Positions 14,801 to 26,698 are shown, numbered from the stretch's first letter. The stretch: DNA of 64,000 nt from Pseudomonas sp. EpS/L25 (GCF_001512295.1 NZ_LNUP01000001.1:115651-179650); one strand, 5' to 3'. Numbers and translations: made by a program. The notes: generated from the sequence alone by a model not told the origin.

Positions 14801-15487
14801 TCAGCTGGCCTTGCGCAGGACGTAGACCCGCCACATGGCGTAGCCCGGCAGGAAATCCAGGGCTCGGTCGACCACGAAACCGGCCTGGGCGACCTCCGCC
14901 TCGAACTGAGCACGCTCGACGATGAATCTGTTCTGATAACCGCCGCGGTCGCGGCCCTGGGCCTCGCGCCGGCGCTCCAGCGCCTTGCGTCGCCAGGCCT
15001 TGAAGTTGCCATCGACCCACAGCGACAGGATGACGCTGTCACGAGTCACGCGGTGGAACTCCTGCAGCAGCGCCAGGCGGTCCGCCGATTCGCCCACGTG
15101 GTGCAACAACCGCATACAGAAAATGCAATCTACAGAATTGTCGGACAAGTCGATAGCGAAAGCCGACGTCTGTAGTGTCCGCACCCGTGCCACCACGTCC
15201 GCCGGCTGCTGCGCGCAAGCGGTGGCCAGCATGTTTTCCGAGTAGTCGGCACCGATGATCACCCGATTGCGCTTCTCCGCCAGGAGCGGCCAGAAGCGAC
15301 CAGCACCGCTGGGCAGGTCCAGCACCAGGTTGGGCTGGCCGGCGATGTTCAGGGCCTGCCGCGCCAGTTGCGCGTCGCGCCAGTGGGACAGGCGCCGGGC
15401 CAGACCATCCTGGTGCTTCAGGTAGTACTGGCGGGCGTGGTCGGCGTCGTACTTTTGCGAAAAGGGCAGGTCGATGGGCGCTTTCAC
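14801..15487 (-). CDS. Class I SAM-dependent methyltransferase
   Basis: A 228-aa Rossmann-fold methyltransferase. Motif I is VLDLPSGAGRF (about 55-65), followed by VIIGADYSENML for ribose binding. The post-I region FAIDLSDNSVDCIFCMRLLHHVGE is typical of small-molecule or lipid methyltransferases. The substrate cannot be read from the sequence. It is the first gene of an operon with the inaA-like kinase, which suggests a shared envelope or LPS role (inference). Confidence 0.85.
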   Translation of the reverse strand: MKAPIDLPFSQKYDADHARQYYLKHQDGLARRLSHWRDAQLARQALNIAGQPNLVLDLPSGAGRFWPLLAEKRNRVIIGADYSENMLATACAQQPADVVARVRTLQTSAFAIDLSDNSVDCIFCMRLLHHVGESADRLALLQEFHRVTRDSVILSLWVDGNFKAWRRKALERRREAQGRDRGGYQNRFIVERAQFEAEVAQAGFVVDRALDFLPGYAMWRVYVLRKAS

Positions 15488-15576
15488 GAAGGCGGCTCCT
15501 GGGGGGTAGAAGATGCCGCTACCCTAACCAGGGACCTGTCAAACGCTGGTCAAGCGATTGTGAAAATTCTGTAACC

Positions 15577-15742
15577 CTAGTGTGGTGTTTCAGAGGCCAA
15601 CTACACAATTTTGGCGGCGCTTTTTTGGCTTAAGCGTCGTTGCCACTCCTCGCCATGGCCCTGCCTGACTCGTCACGGCGCCCAGCCTAGGTCAAGAAAT
15701 CACCTGCCAATCCTTGCGCGAACGTCTGAAGCACCACACTAG
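15577..15742. mobile_element. Intact 166-bp MITE-like element, copy 1
   Basis: Terminal inverted repeats of 18 bp (15577-15594 and 15725-15742) match at 17 of 18 positions and read CTAGTGTGGTG(T/C)TTCAGA inward. The interior has no gene. A second copy starts at 26575. The right-hand CTAG provides the TAG stop codon of the adjacent minus-strand colS. No flanking target duplication beyond the terminal CTAG is obvious, and the mobilising transposase is not in the window. Confidence 0.8.
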
Positions 15743-17028
15743 CCCGTTATCCTGTCGGGTCCCAGATCGACCGCGAAGCGACAACCGCCGGTCGAGCTCT
15801 CCCCCAGGGCCACGCTCCAGCCCTGCAGCTGGCAGATCCGCCGAACCAGCGACAGCCCCAGGCCGAGTCCCTCCCCGCGCCCCTCGGCGCCACGCACGAA
15901 GGGTTGGAACATGGCTTCGCGCTGTTCCTCGGGAATGCCCACGCCACTGTCCTCCACCACGAAGCCGTGGGCACCGACCTGCAGGGCGATGTAGCCACTC
16001 TCGGTATAGTGCAGGGCATTGCGCAGCAGATTGCTCATCACCGAGCGCAGGAAGGGCTCGTGCCACAGATAGGCGTCCGCCTCGGGCGCCACGCTCAGGC
16101 GCCAGTGCAGGCCCTTGGCCTCCACCGCCGCGCGCCACTCGCCGGTCTGCCGTCGCGCCACCGTGGCCAGGGACGCCCGCGGCGCCTGGCCATCGCCGTC
16201 ACCCTGGTTGCGGGCCAGCGCCAGGAAGGTCTGTACCAGCTCCTGCATCTCCCGCGCGGCGCGGGTCATGCGCTCCAGCGGCCCCTGCGCCCGCGGCGGC
16301 AGGTCGGGCGTGGCGGCCAGCAGCTCGCAGGAGGAATTGATGACCATCAAGGGGGTACGCAATTCATGGCTGACGTCGCTGGTGAACAGTCGCTCGCGGG
16401 CCAGGGCGGCACGCAGGCGGTCGAAGGCGTCGTCGAAGGCGCCGGCCAATTCCCCCACCTCGTCCTTGGCATAGTCCGGTGCCAGTGGCGGCGTGACGTC
16501 GAGGATCTGGTCGCGCCGGCGCACCTGTCGCGCCAGCCGCACCACCGGGGCGATCACCCGCCGCGCCAGGGCCCAGCCCAGTAGCCAGGCAAGCGCCACG
16601 CTGATCAGAAAGCCGCCCAACACCACCTTGTAGAGCAATCGCTCCCGCGCTTCGAAATCGCTCTGGTTCTGCAGCAGGACGAAGTGATTGCCATCGATCT
16701 CGGCCACGTAGGCATAGAAGTACTGCCGGTCTTCCTCCACCTCGCTGAACCCCTCGGGCAGGTCGCGCAGGTGCTCGGGCAACTGCGCCACGTCGGCCAG
16801 GGGCACGTAGTACAGCCGCATGTCGGGGTCCAGCACCGGCTGCCCACCCGTGCGCATGTCGCGCTGCACCATGCGCTCCAGCTCGTTGTGCAGGTCGGTG
16901 GAGATCAGGCGTTCTTCCACGGTGTGCACCACCGCGACGATACCCAGGGAAAATACGCCGCCGACCAGGAAGGTCATCAGGACGAAGGCGATGACGATCC
17001 GTCGCGACAGGCTCAGGTGGTATTCCAT
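15739..17028 (-). CDS. colS: Sensor histidine kinase ColS
   Basis: Membrane sensor of the ColRS system, which in pseudomonads responds to excess zinc or ferric iron and protects the envelope. Two membrane segments (about 10-34 and 130-152) flank a periplasmic loop that contains EVEE (96-99), an ExxE motif of the kind implicated in metal sensing by ColS. HAMP, the H-box (SDVSHELRTP), N-box (SNLLRNALHY) and G-boxes (DSGVGIP, GLGLGLSL) follow. It lies 2 bp after colR. Its TAG stop is formed by the end of the MITE-like element, so its last codons may have been altered. Confidence 0.9.
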   Translation of the reverse strand: MEYHLSLSRRIVIAFVLMTFLVGGVFSLGIVAVVHTVEERLISTDLHNELERMVQRDMRTGGQPVLDPDMRLYYVPLADVAQLPEHLRDLPEGFSEVEEDRQYFYAYVAEIDGNHFVLLQNQSDFEARERLLYKVVLGGFLISVALAWLLGWALARRVIAPVVRLARQVRRRDQILDVTPPLAPDYAKDEVGELAGAFDDAFDRLRAALARERLFTSDVSHELRTPLMVINSSCELLAATPDLPPRAQGPLERMTRAAREMQELVQTFLALARNQGDGDGQAPRASLATVARRQTGEWRAAVEAKGLHWRLSVAPEADAYLWHEPFLRSVMSNLLRNALHYTESGYIALQVGAHGFVVEDSGVGIPEEQREAMFQPFVRGAEGRGEGLGLGLSLVRRICQLQGWSVALGESSTGGCRFAVDLGPDRITG

Positions 17029-17030
17029 GT

Positions 17031-17705
17031 TCAGTCCTGCTCGACCAGCTTGTAGCCCACGCCATGGATGGTGCGCAGCAGCGGCTGCGCAAAGGGTTTG
17101 TCGATGATCTGCCGCAACTGGTGGACATGGCTGCGCAGGCTATCGCTGTCCGGATAGTCCTCACCCCAGACCGCCTCCTCCAGCACCTCGCGACGGACCA
17201 CATGGGGCGACTTCTGCATCAGCAGGGCGAGAATCTTCAGCCCGATGGGGTTGAGCTTGAGTGGCTTGCCGGCCCGGCTCACCTCCAGGGTGTCGAGGTC
17301 GTAGCTGAGATCGGCCACTTGCAGCTGGCGGCGCCCACCGCCCTTGGTGCGACGCATCACCGCCTCGACCCGAGCCGCCAGCTCGGACAGGGCGAAGGGC
17401 TTCACCAGGTAGTCGTCGGCGCCGGAGCGGAAGCCCTCCAGGCGATCGTCGAGCTGGTCGCGGGCAGTGAGCATGATCACCGGGGTATCGCGCCGGGCAT
17501 CCTGGCGCAGCCGCTGGCAGAGGGTGTAGCCATCGATGCCGGGCAGCATGATGTCGAGGATCAGCAGGTCGTAGTGCTCGGTCGCCGCCAGGTGCAGGCC
17601 GGAGAGCCCGTCCTGGGCGCAGTCCACGCTGTAGCCCTTCAGACTCAGGTAGTCCAGCAGGTTGCTGAGGATGTCTTTGTTGTCTTCCACCACCAGGATA
17701 CGCAT
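17031..17705 (-). CDS. colR: Response regulator ColR, OmpR family
   Basis: DNA-binding partner of ColS. The receiver domain starts MRILVVEDNKDILSNLLDYL, with acidic pocket ED, the phospho-acceptor in LLILDIMLPG and the conserved lysine in DYLVKPF. The C-terminal winged helix contains RREVLEEAVWG and RSHVHQLRQIIDKP. The ATG at 17705 is chosen because GAAGAGG lies just upstream and the receiver domain starts immediately. Its position close to groESL matches pseudomonads. 224 aa. Confidence 0.92.
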   Translation of the reverse strand: MRILVVEDNKDILSNLLDYLSLKGYSVDCAQDGLSGLHLAATEHYDLLILDIMLPGIDGYTLCQRLRQDARRDTPVIMLTARDQLDDRLEGFRSGADDYLVKPFALSELAARVEAVMRRTKGGGRRQLQVADLSYDLDTLEVSRAGKPLKLNPIGLKILALLMQKSPHVVRREVLEEAVWGEDYPDSDSLRSHVHQLRQIIDKPFAQPLLRTIHGVGYKLVEQD

Positions 17706-17893
17706 GTCGCTGACCTCTTCCACGGATCGCCCGGCAATCCGCCTTGTGCTATTCGGCACCCAGCCTAATCGCCCAGGCCGACCTCGACCAGCGGAGCGAC
17801 CGCGGATCACCCGTCATGACAGATCGTCCGGTGCGATCTCGGTGCGGTACCAGCCAGCGGTCCGCCCGCTGACGACGAAGGACTGACGGCCAT

Positions 17894-17930
17894 AAAAAAC
17901 CCCGGTGTCCGCGAGGATCACCGGGGTTCG
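17894..17930 (-). terminator. Rho-independent terminator of groESL
   Basis: On the minus strand a perfect 10-bp stem (17919-17928 pairs with 17898-17907) has an 11-nt loop and runs into six T (17899-17894). It begins about 30 bp after the groEL stop. Confidence 0.9.
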
Positions 17931-17957
17931 GGCTCGGCCGTAAGGCCTAAGAGGCTC

Positions 17958-19610
<1,653 letters not shown>

Positions 19611-19637
19611 CTAAGAAATTCGAAAAGTGAGCGGGGA

Positions 19638-19931
19638 TCAGCCTTCGATGACAGCCAGGATTTCGGACTCGGCCATGACCAGCAGTTCTTCACCATCAAC
19701 CTTGATGGCGTTGCTGCCGGAATAGGGACCGAAAACCACTTTGTCACCCACTTTTACCGCCGGAGCCCGGACATCGCCGTTGTCCAGCACGCGTCCAGTG
19801 CCTACGGCAACCACTTCACCGCGGTTCGGCTTCTCGGCAGCCGAGCCCGGCAGCACGATGCCGCCAGCGGATTTGGTCTCTTCTTCGCTGCGACGGATCA
19901 CAACGCGATCATGCAGAGGACGAAGCGCCAT
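19638..19931 (-). CDS. groS: Co-chaperonin GroES
   Basis: Lid of the GroEL cage, 97 aa. The sequence starts [14 protein letters not shown] and has the mobile loop around [19 protein letters not shown] (about 17-35). It is the first gene of the operon, behind a heat-shock-type promoter. Confidence 0.97.
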   Translation of the reverse strand: MALRPLHDRVVIRRSEEETKSAGGIVLPGSAAEKPNRGEVVAVGTGRVLDNGDVRAPAVKVGDKVVFGPYSGSNAIKVDGEELLVMAESEILAVIEG

Positions 19932-20074
19932 TGTCGTATCTCCCAAAGTTCTAAGTGTTTCCAGCGCCGATGACTGCATCGGCAGTTTGTTTTTACCGGC
20001 TGCGCCGGGTGCGGCCCGCCCGAGACGGATCGCGAAACCTGCTCGCCTTGCGGCGACAACCTTGCGGTGTCCGC

Positions 20075-20103
20075 TACATGAGGTTGTCGCCGGGCATTTC
20101 AAG
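20075..20103 (-). promoter_or_regulatory. Likely sigma-32 (RpoH) promoter of groESL
   Basis: On the minus strand CTTGAAA (20103-20097) is followed after about 13 bases by CCTCATGTA (20083-20075). This is close to the heat-shock consensus CTTGAAA/CCCCATnT. A perfect 12-bp inverted repeat (20051-20062 with 20081-20092) overlaps the -10 and the expected start. It does not match the CIRCE sequence. Confidence 0.65.
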
Positions 20104-20120
20104 GGTGGCCAGGAAAATTT

Positions 20121-20579
20121 TTAGCGTTTTTCCTCGTCGCGATGGATGACCTCACCCTCGATCACCTCCGGGCGATGGGGCGTGGCAGAGCCCGGACCCG
20201 GCTGGTAGCCCTGGGTCCCGGGCGCCCGACGGCTCACCCGGCCCAACACGGCACCGACCAGCGCCTTGCGAGTGACGGGCAGCAGGCAGATCAGCGCCAG
20301 GAAATCGCTGATGAAGCCGGGGAAGATCAGCAGGGCACCGGCGATGGCCAGGGTCAGTCCCTGGACCACTTCCTGCTCGGGCATCTGCCCCTGGGCCAGG
20401 CGCATGCGGATCCGCCAGAGGGTGGTGAAACCGGCGATGCGCAGCAGGGCGACGCCGATGAGGAAACTCAGCAGCAACAGGGCGAAGGTGGCGAGCACGC
20501 CGATTTCGCTGCCGATCTTGATGAGTACGGCCAGTTCCACAAAAGGGAACAGCAAGAAGAGTAAGGCGGTCACGCGCAT
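20121..20579 (-). CDS. fxsA: FxsA-family membrane protein
   Basis: Small inner-membrane protein; E. coli FxsA relieves F-plasmid exclusion of phage T7. The 152-aa product has two or three hydrophobic segments (about 3-45 and 75-105), including the conserved FPGFISDFLALICLLPVTR, and a polar cytoplasmic tail. It lies directly upstream of groES. Confidence 0.88.
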   Translation of the reverse strand: MRVTALLFLLFPFVELAVLIKIGSEIGVLATFALLLLSFLIGVALLRIAGFTTLWRIRMRLAQGQMPEQEVVQGLTLAIAGALLIFPGFISDFLALICLLPVTRKALVGAVLGRVSRRAPGTQGYQPGPGSATPHRPEVIEGEVIHRDEEKR

Positions 20580-20673
20580 CTCAGGTCCTTCACGGTAGAA
20601 ACCGGTTGAAAGACCTGAGATGGAGGCGGTCGAGCCGATTTCAAGGTCACCGCCAGGCGCCCGGCACCAACGA

Positions 20674-20698
20674 CAAGGCCGCGAAAGTCGCGGCCTTG
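20674..20698. terminator. Hairpin between the DUF481 gene and fxsA, possible terminator
   Basis: A perfect 10-bp stem (20674-20683 with 20689-20698) with a 5-nt loop lies about 33 bp past the stop of the minus-strand DUF481 gene. There is no clear T run, so termination may be weak or Rho-assisted. Confidence 0.5.
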
Positions 20699-20730
20699 AG
20701 GGGATTGCGGAGGGTCAGGGAAACATCGGG

Positions 20731-21744
20731 TTACCAGGACACGCCGACGCCAGCGGTATACTCGGTCTGGTTGACGTTGCCTTCGGCGCCGCTGGTCAGC
20801 TCCTTGGACGCCTTGAGGTTCAGCGACGCCCAGTTGGTGACCTTGTACCTCAGGCCGATGTCGCCATCGAAGGTCAGGTCGGCGGTGTTGTCCAGCGGCC
20901 GGCCGAGTTCGCCGGTGGTGAAGAACTGGATGGTCTGACCGTAGAGATAACGGTTGTAGTCCCACTTCATGCTCGCCGAGAGGAAGTCGCTGGAACCCCC
21001 ATCGCGATACTCGTAGCGGTTCTGGTTGAGCAGTCCGGTGAGCGAGAAGGCGCCCAGTTCGTTGTCCCAGAACTGGTAACCCGGACCGGTACCGACGATA
21101 CGCTGCTTGGCCAGGTCCTGGATCCAGTCGCGCTTGTACTCGGCGCGGCCCTGCCAGAAGAATTTCTCGTCGAAGAAGCGATCCAGGGCGTATTGCAGAT
21201 CGTACTTGCTGGTCGACACCACGTCGTCGGACTCGTAGCGGTCATAGCTGCCGTTGGCATTGTGCCGCCACATGCCGTGCCGAGCCTGGGTCTTGAAGTC
21301 GATGTCGTACTTTTCGCTGTCCTGGGACGAGCTGATGTAGTCCAGGCCCGCGTCGATGTTGCCCTTCCAGGCGAAGTCACGCAGGAAGGGACGCGGTGGC
21401 ACGATCTGGGTGATGCTCGCCAGCGGCACGGTCTGCTGGCCATCCGCGGTGTTCACCACTACCTGGCCGTCGTCGGCCGGCTTCAGGCTTTCCACGGGGA
21501 AATCGGGTTCGTACTTGCCGCGCTGGACGATCACGGGCTGGTCACGTTGCAGGGTCTTGATCTTGTCCCAGGACAGCGGAATGTTGCCGCCGTACTCGGT
21601 CTGCAGCAGCAGCTTCTTGCTGTCGAGCAGCTTGATGGTTCCGGTCAGGCGGTCGCCGTTCTTGAGCCAGACGGTGTCAGCGTGGGCGAAGGACACGAGC
21701 GACAGCAGCGCGAGCGAGGTAAGGAATCGAAAACGCATGGGCAC
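20731..21744 (-). CDS. DUF481-family outer-membrane protein
   Basis: A 337-aa exported protein with a signal peptide (about 1-22, ending SFAHA). Residues 23-110 contain a WLKNGDRLTGTI segment seen in this family. The rest alternates polar and aromatic residues, as in an outer-membrane beta barrel, and ends in a terminal Trp. DUF481 proteins are presumed salt-stress-related outer-membrane proteins with no defined substrate. The ATG two codons later (21738) is an equally possible start. Confidence 0.85.
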   Translation of the reverse strand: MPMRFRFLTSLALLSLVSFAHADTVWLKNGDRLTGTIKLLDSKKLLLQTEYGGNIPLSWDKIKTLQRDQPVIVQRGKYEPDFPVESLKPADDGQVVVNTADGQQTVPLASITQIVPPRPFLRDFAWKGNIDAGLDYISSSQDSEKYDIDFKTQARHGMWRHNANGSYDRYESDDVVSTSKYDLQYALDRFFDEKFFWQGRAEYKRDWIQDLAKQRIVGTGPGYQFWDNELGAFSLTGLLNQNRYEYRDGGSSDFLSASMKWDYNRYLYGQTIQFFTTGELGRPLDNTADLTFDGDIGLRYKVTNWASLNLKASKELTSGAEGNVNQTEYTAGVGVSW

Positions 21745-21975
21745 CAGGACACCTTGGGTGGACTTGGGTGGAAAGGTAACGAAACGAGCGGGTGGCGATT
21801 ATCCGGGTAGTCAGGCCTTGCGCAACAGCTCTTGGGTAAAAGTTGCGCAAGTTTTCGGAAATACCGGCTCAACGGCCGAGAGAATTGCCAGAAAGCGGAC
21901 AGCTGACACGTTTCATTCCCACCGTAACCAAACTTTTCGGCACACTGGCACTCTTTCTCCGGCAGCAAGAGCATC

Positions 21976-22314
21976 ATGCGCGACGCCTCCGATTCAGATC
22001 TCCGCCGCCAAGCGGTTTTCCAGGCGTTGGCCGCCATCCCCCCGGGAAGGGTGGCGAGCTACGGGCAGGTGGCCGCGCTCGCCGGCCTGGGGCGCGGCGC
22101 ACGCTGGGTAGGCTGGGTACTGGGCCGGCTGCCCGCGGGCAGCACCCTGCCCTGGCACCGGGTGATCGCCGCGGATGGCCGGCCAAGCCTGCCCCTGGAC
22201 AGCCCGTCGGGGCGGGAGCAGCGCGAGCGTCTGCGCGCCGAGGGCGTGATGCTGTACGAGGACCGGGTGGACATGCGTCGGTACCGGTGGAATCCAGCTG
22301 AGGGTGTCGAGTAG
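21976..22314 (+). CDS. Alkyltransferase-like (ATL) DNA-repair protein
   Basis: The 112-aa product has the O6-alkylguanine-DNA-alkyltransferase fold: PPGRVASYGQVAALAG with the helix-turn-helix, the RAVGWVL-type arginine-finger segment (here RWVGWVL) and the active-site motif. That motif reads PWHRV (59-63) instead of PCHRV, so it cannot accept an alkyl group itself. Proteins of this type bind O6-alkylguanine and hand it to nucleotide excision repair. Its stop overlaps possible starts of ampG. Confidence 0.93.
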   Translation: MRDASDSDLRRQAVFQALAAIPPGRVASYGQVAALAGLGRGARWVGWVLGRLPAGSTLPWHRVIAADGRPSLPLDSPSGREQRERLRAEGVMLYEDRVDMRRYRWNPAEGVE

Positions 22315-24064
22315 AGTGCGCGTTTTTTCCGAGCCCAAGGGCATGTTTGCACGTTTCTGGCGTGAAGCCGTCACCACCTACAAGTCCAAGGCCTGCCTGG
22401 CCATGCTGCTGCTGGGTTTCGCTGCCGGCCTGCCGGCCATGCTGGTGTTCTCCACCCTTTCGGTGTGGCTGCGCGAGGCCGGGGTGAGTCGCGAGACCAT
22501 CGGCTACGCCAGTTGGATCGGTCTGGCCTATGCCTTCAAATGGGTCTGGTCGCCCATGCTCGATCTTTGGAAGCTGCCGCTGATCGGCAAGCTCGGGCGC
22601 CGTCGCTCCTGGCTGGTGCTGTCGCAGATCCTGGTAGGCCTGGGTCTGGTCGGCATGGCGTTGTGCAATCCGCAGCAGCACCTGGAACAGTTGATCGCCC
22701 TGGCCGTGCTGGTGGCCTTCGCCTCGGCGACCCAGGACATCGCGGTGGACGCCTATCGCCTGGAGATCGCCGACGACGAACGCCAGGCTGCCCTGGCCGC
22801 CTGCTACATGACCGGTTATCGCATCGCCGCCCTGCTGGCCAGCGCCGGCGCCCTGTTCCTCGCCGAGGAGCTGGGCTCGTCCAAGCTGGATTACAGCCAG
22901 AGCGCCTGGGCCACCACCTATATGCTGTTCGCCCTGCTGGTCCTGCCGGGCCTGCTGACCAGCCTGATGATCCGTGAGCCGGTGCCGGTGGCCCCCATGG
23001 CCATGGCGGAATCGCGCTTCGGCTTCAATCACCAGTTGGTGGCGGTCGCCCTGCTGCTGGTGATGCTGATTTCCATCCCCGCCGCCATCAACGCCATCAT
23101 CGCCCACGCCTGGCCGCGGGCACTGCTCTACGGGCTGTTCATCCTCGGCTGCCTGTCGCCCTGGGGGCGCTACTGTTCCAAGCCGCTGAGCGACCTGCTG
23201 CGCCGCATGCGCCAGCCCCTGCGCCTGCGCGATGCGGTCAACGCCGAGGAATTGCCGCGCTTCGACTTCGTGCACCAGATGGTCTCGGTGATCCTGCTGA
23301 TCGTGCTCATCGTCGCCGTCACCGGCGGCCTCTCGGCCCTGGCCGGTGGCTACTGGCCGCGCGGCCTGATGTACGCCCTGATCGCCTGGCTCTGCCTCAC
23401 CGCGCCCGGTCGCCGGCTGATGGCACCGGTGCTGACGCCGATCACCGAATTCATCCAGCGCTACCAGTGGCAGGCGCTGCTGCTGCTCGGGCTGATCTCC
23501 ACCTATCGCCTGTCGGACACGGTGATGGGGGTGATGGCCAGCGTCTTCTATATCGACGTGGGCTACAGCAAGGAAACCATCGCCGGCGTGAGCAAGATCT
23601 TCGGGGTGCTCATGACCCTGCTGGGCGCGGGCCTGGGCGGGGTGCTGATCACCCGGGTGGGCATCCTGCCGATCCTCTTCGTCGGCGGCGCCGCCTCGGC
23701 CCTGACCAACCTGCTGTTCGTGGTGATCGCCGCCACCGGCGCCAATGTGCCGCTGCTGATCGCCACCATCTGCGCCGACAACATCAGCGGCGGCATGGCT
23801 ACCTCGGCCTTCGTCGCCTACCTGTCGAGCCTGACCAATCTACGGTTCTCGGCCACCCAGTACGCCATGCTCAGCTCGCTGATGCTGCTCCTGCCGCGAC
23901 TGCTGGGCGGTTACTCCGGCGCCCTGGTGGAGCACGTCGGCTACAGCTCCTTCTTCTCACTGACGGCGCTGATGGGCATTCCCACCCTGCTGCTGATCGC
24001 GGTGCTCTGGCTGCGCCAGCGGCGCACCCCACTGGCGAGCGGCTCTTCAGGCGGCGGCAACTGA
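22304..24064 (+). CDS. ampG: AmpG muropeptide permease (MFS)
   Basis: Inner-membrane importer of anhydromuropeptides for peptidoglycan recycling; through them it controls AmpC induction. The protein has twelve to fourteen hydrophobic helices and conserved AmpG segments (LLLGFAAGLPAMLVFSTLSV, ATQDIAVDAYRLE, DNISGGMATSAFVAYLSSL). The start is uncertain: GTG 22304 and GTG 22316 overlap or abut the ATL gene, while ATG 22343 fits the family N-terminus but has a crowded ribosome site. It is syntenic with mscS and yajQ as in P. aeruginosa. A GGCGGC/GCCGCC hairpin (24065-24081) follows the stop. Confidence 0.92.
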   Translation: MSSRVRVFSEPKGMFARFWREAVTTYKSKACLAMLLLGFAAGLPAMLVFSTLSVWLREAGVSRETIGYASWIGLAYAFKWVWSPMLDLWKLPLIGKLGRRRSWLVLSQILVGLGLVGMALCNPQQHLEQLIALAVLVAFASATQDIAVDAYRLEIADDERQAALAACYMTGYRIAALLASAGALFLAEELGSSKLDYSQSAWATTYMLFALLVLPGLLTSLMIREPVPVAPMAMAESRFGFNHQLVAVALLLVMLISIPAAINAIIAHAWPRALLYGLFILGCLSPWGRYCSKPLSDLLRRMRQPLRLRDAVNAEELPRFDFVHQMVSVILLIVLIVAVTGGLSALAGGYWPRGLMYALIAWLCLTAPGRRLMAPVLTPITEFIQRYQWQALLLLGLISTYRLSDTVMGVMASVFYIDVGYSKETIAGVSKIFGVLMTLLGAGLGGVLITRVGILPILFVGGAASALTNLLFVVIAATGANVPLLIATICADNISGGMATSAFVAYLSSLTNLRFSATQYAMLSSLMLLLPRLLGGYSGALVEHVGYSSFFSLTALMGIPTLLLIAVLWLRQRRTPLASGSSGGGN

Positions 24065-24091
24065 GGCGGCCGGTAGCCGCCCCAGCCTGCC

Positions 24092-24964
24092 CTAGGCTTC
24101 GCCGCGTGCCGCTACCGCGGCGCGTTCGTCGCTCCTGTCGTCGAGCACCTTGACCACCCGACTGGGCAGCGCGATGTCGATACCCTCGGCGCGCAGTCGG
24201 TCGCGGATCTGCTCGTTGAAGGTGAACTGGGTGCCCCAGAAATCGCTGTTGGCGGTCCAGCAGCGCAGCGATACGGTGATGAAGGTCTCGCCCAGCCCCG
24301 CCACCACGATGGCCGGCGCCGGGGTGTCCAGCACCCGCGGGTCCTTGGCCATGTCGGCCAGCACCTGCTTGGTCTTCTGCAGATCGGCGTCGTAGCCGAC
24401 CTTGACGTCGAAGACGATCTGCCGGGTGGTCTGCCGCGACTGGTTGGTGATGATACCGTTGGACAGATTGCCGTTGGGGATGGTGACGGTCTTGTTGTCG
24501 CCGGTGCGCAGCACGGTGTGGAAGATCTGGATCGAGTCCACGGTGCCCTGTACACCCTGGGCCTCGATGTAGTCGCCGATCTTGAACGGGCGGAACAGCA
24601 GGATCAGCACCCCGCCGGCGAAGTTGGCCAGGCTCCCCTGCAGCGACAGGCCGATGGCCAGGCTGGCGGCACCGAGGGCGGCGACGAAGGAGGTGGTGGC
24701 GATGCCGATCATGGAGGCGACGCTGATCACCAGCATCACCTTGAGGCCGATGTTGACCAGGGTCACCACGAAGGTTTCCAGGGCCTGGTCCATGTGCCGT
24801 GCGGTGAACAGCGCGGCCAGGCGTCCGGTCAGGCGATTGATGATCCACCAGCCGATCCACAGGGTGATCAGGGCCAGGACCACGTTGCCGCAATATTGCA
24901 GGATGACCGGTAGCCAGGCGGTGAACGCCGTCAGCAGGTGATCGGTCTGGGCACTAAAATCCAT
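24092..24964 (-). CDS. mscS: Small-conductance mechanosensitive channel, MscS family
   Basis: Three N-terminal helices (about 18-120) end in the pore helix AALGAASLAIGLSLQGSLANF. The beta domain begins GGVLILLFRPFKIGDYIEAQG and the alpha/beta domain ends near RVVKVLDDR. The 290-aa length matches E. coli MscS. It is convergent with ampG. Confidence 0.94.
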   Translation of the reverse strand: MDFSAQTDHLLTAFTAWLPVILQYCGNVVLALITLWIGWWIINRLTGRLAALFTARHMDQALETFVVTLVNIGLKVMLVISVASMIGIATTSFVAALGAASLAIGLSLQGSLANFAGGVLILLFRPFKIGDYIEAQGVQGTVDSIQIFHTVLRTGDNKTVTIPNGNLSNGIITNQSRQTTRQIVFDVKVGYDADLQKTKQVLADMAKDPRVLDTPAPAIVVAGLGETFITVSLRCWTANSDFWGTQFTFNEQIRDRLRAEGIDIALPSRVVKVLDDRSDERAAVAARGEA

Positions 24965-25060
24965 CGTCTACCTCTCCACGCACAGGAAAAAATCAGGCGG
25001 GGCGCCAAGGCCACGCCTTACCTGCGACGGACGGTAGCTCCAGAGGTTCCGAAATCCGCC

Positions 25061-25540
25061 TCAGTCGCGGAAGTTGTCGAACTGCAGCGGCATGCCCAGG
25101 GACTGGGTGCGCAGCAGGGCGATGACTTCCTGCAATTCGTCGCGCTTCTTGCCGGTGACGCGCACCTGTTCGCCCTGGATGGCGGCCTGGACCTTGATCT
25201 TGCTGTCCTTGATCAGGGCGACGATCTTCTTCGCCAGCTCCTTGTCGATGCCCTCGCGCAGGGTCGTCTCCTGCTTCACGGTCTTGCCGGAGGCGTAGGC
25301 ATCCTTGACCTCCAGGCACTGGACGTCGATCTTGCGCTTGGCCAGATTGACCTTGAGGATCTCCAGCATCTGTTCGAGCTGGAAGTCGGCCTCGGCGGTC
25401 AGGGTCACGCTGAGGTCCTTGACCTCGAAGCTACCCTTGCCGCGCAGGTCGTAGCGGCGGTCGAGCTCCTTGACGGCATTGTCCACGGCGTTGGTGACTT
25501 CGTGCTTGTCCAGCTCCGATACCACGTCGAAGGAAGGCAT
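25061..25540 (-). CDS. yajQ: YajQ-family cyclic-di-GMP-binding protein
   Basis: A 159-aa cytoplasmic protein starting [20 protein letters not shown], with two ferredoxin-like halves and the conserved ending [13 protein letters not shown]. Family members bind c-di-GMP and act with transcription factors; an older annotation is nucleotide-binding protein. The open frame extends upstream but only this part is homologous to the family. Confidence 0.94.
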   Translation of the reverse strand: MPSFDVVSELDKHEVTNAVDNAVKELDRRYDLRGKGSFEVKDLSVTLTAEADFQLEQMLEILKVNLAKRKIDVQCLEVKDAYASGKTVKQETTLREGIDKELAKKIVALIKDSKIKVQAAIQGEQVRVTGKKRDELQEVIALLRTQSLGMPLQFDNFRD

Positions 25541-25588
25541 GGGTTTTCTCCTGGGTTGCGATGGAGCAGCCTTGACGCTGCAGCCTGA

Positions 25589-26692
<1,104 letters not shown>

Positions 26693-26698
<6 letters not shown>

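Noticed and set aside
13857-15020. A 387-codon minus-strand frame
   Set aside because: Most of it is out of frame with inaA and the methyltransferase gene; only the last 72 codons form a credible gene.
20051-20092. CIRCE (HrcA) element at groES
   Set aside because: The inverted repeat sequence and 18-bp spacer do not match TTAGCACTC-N9-GAGTGCTAA.
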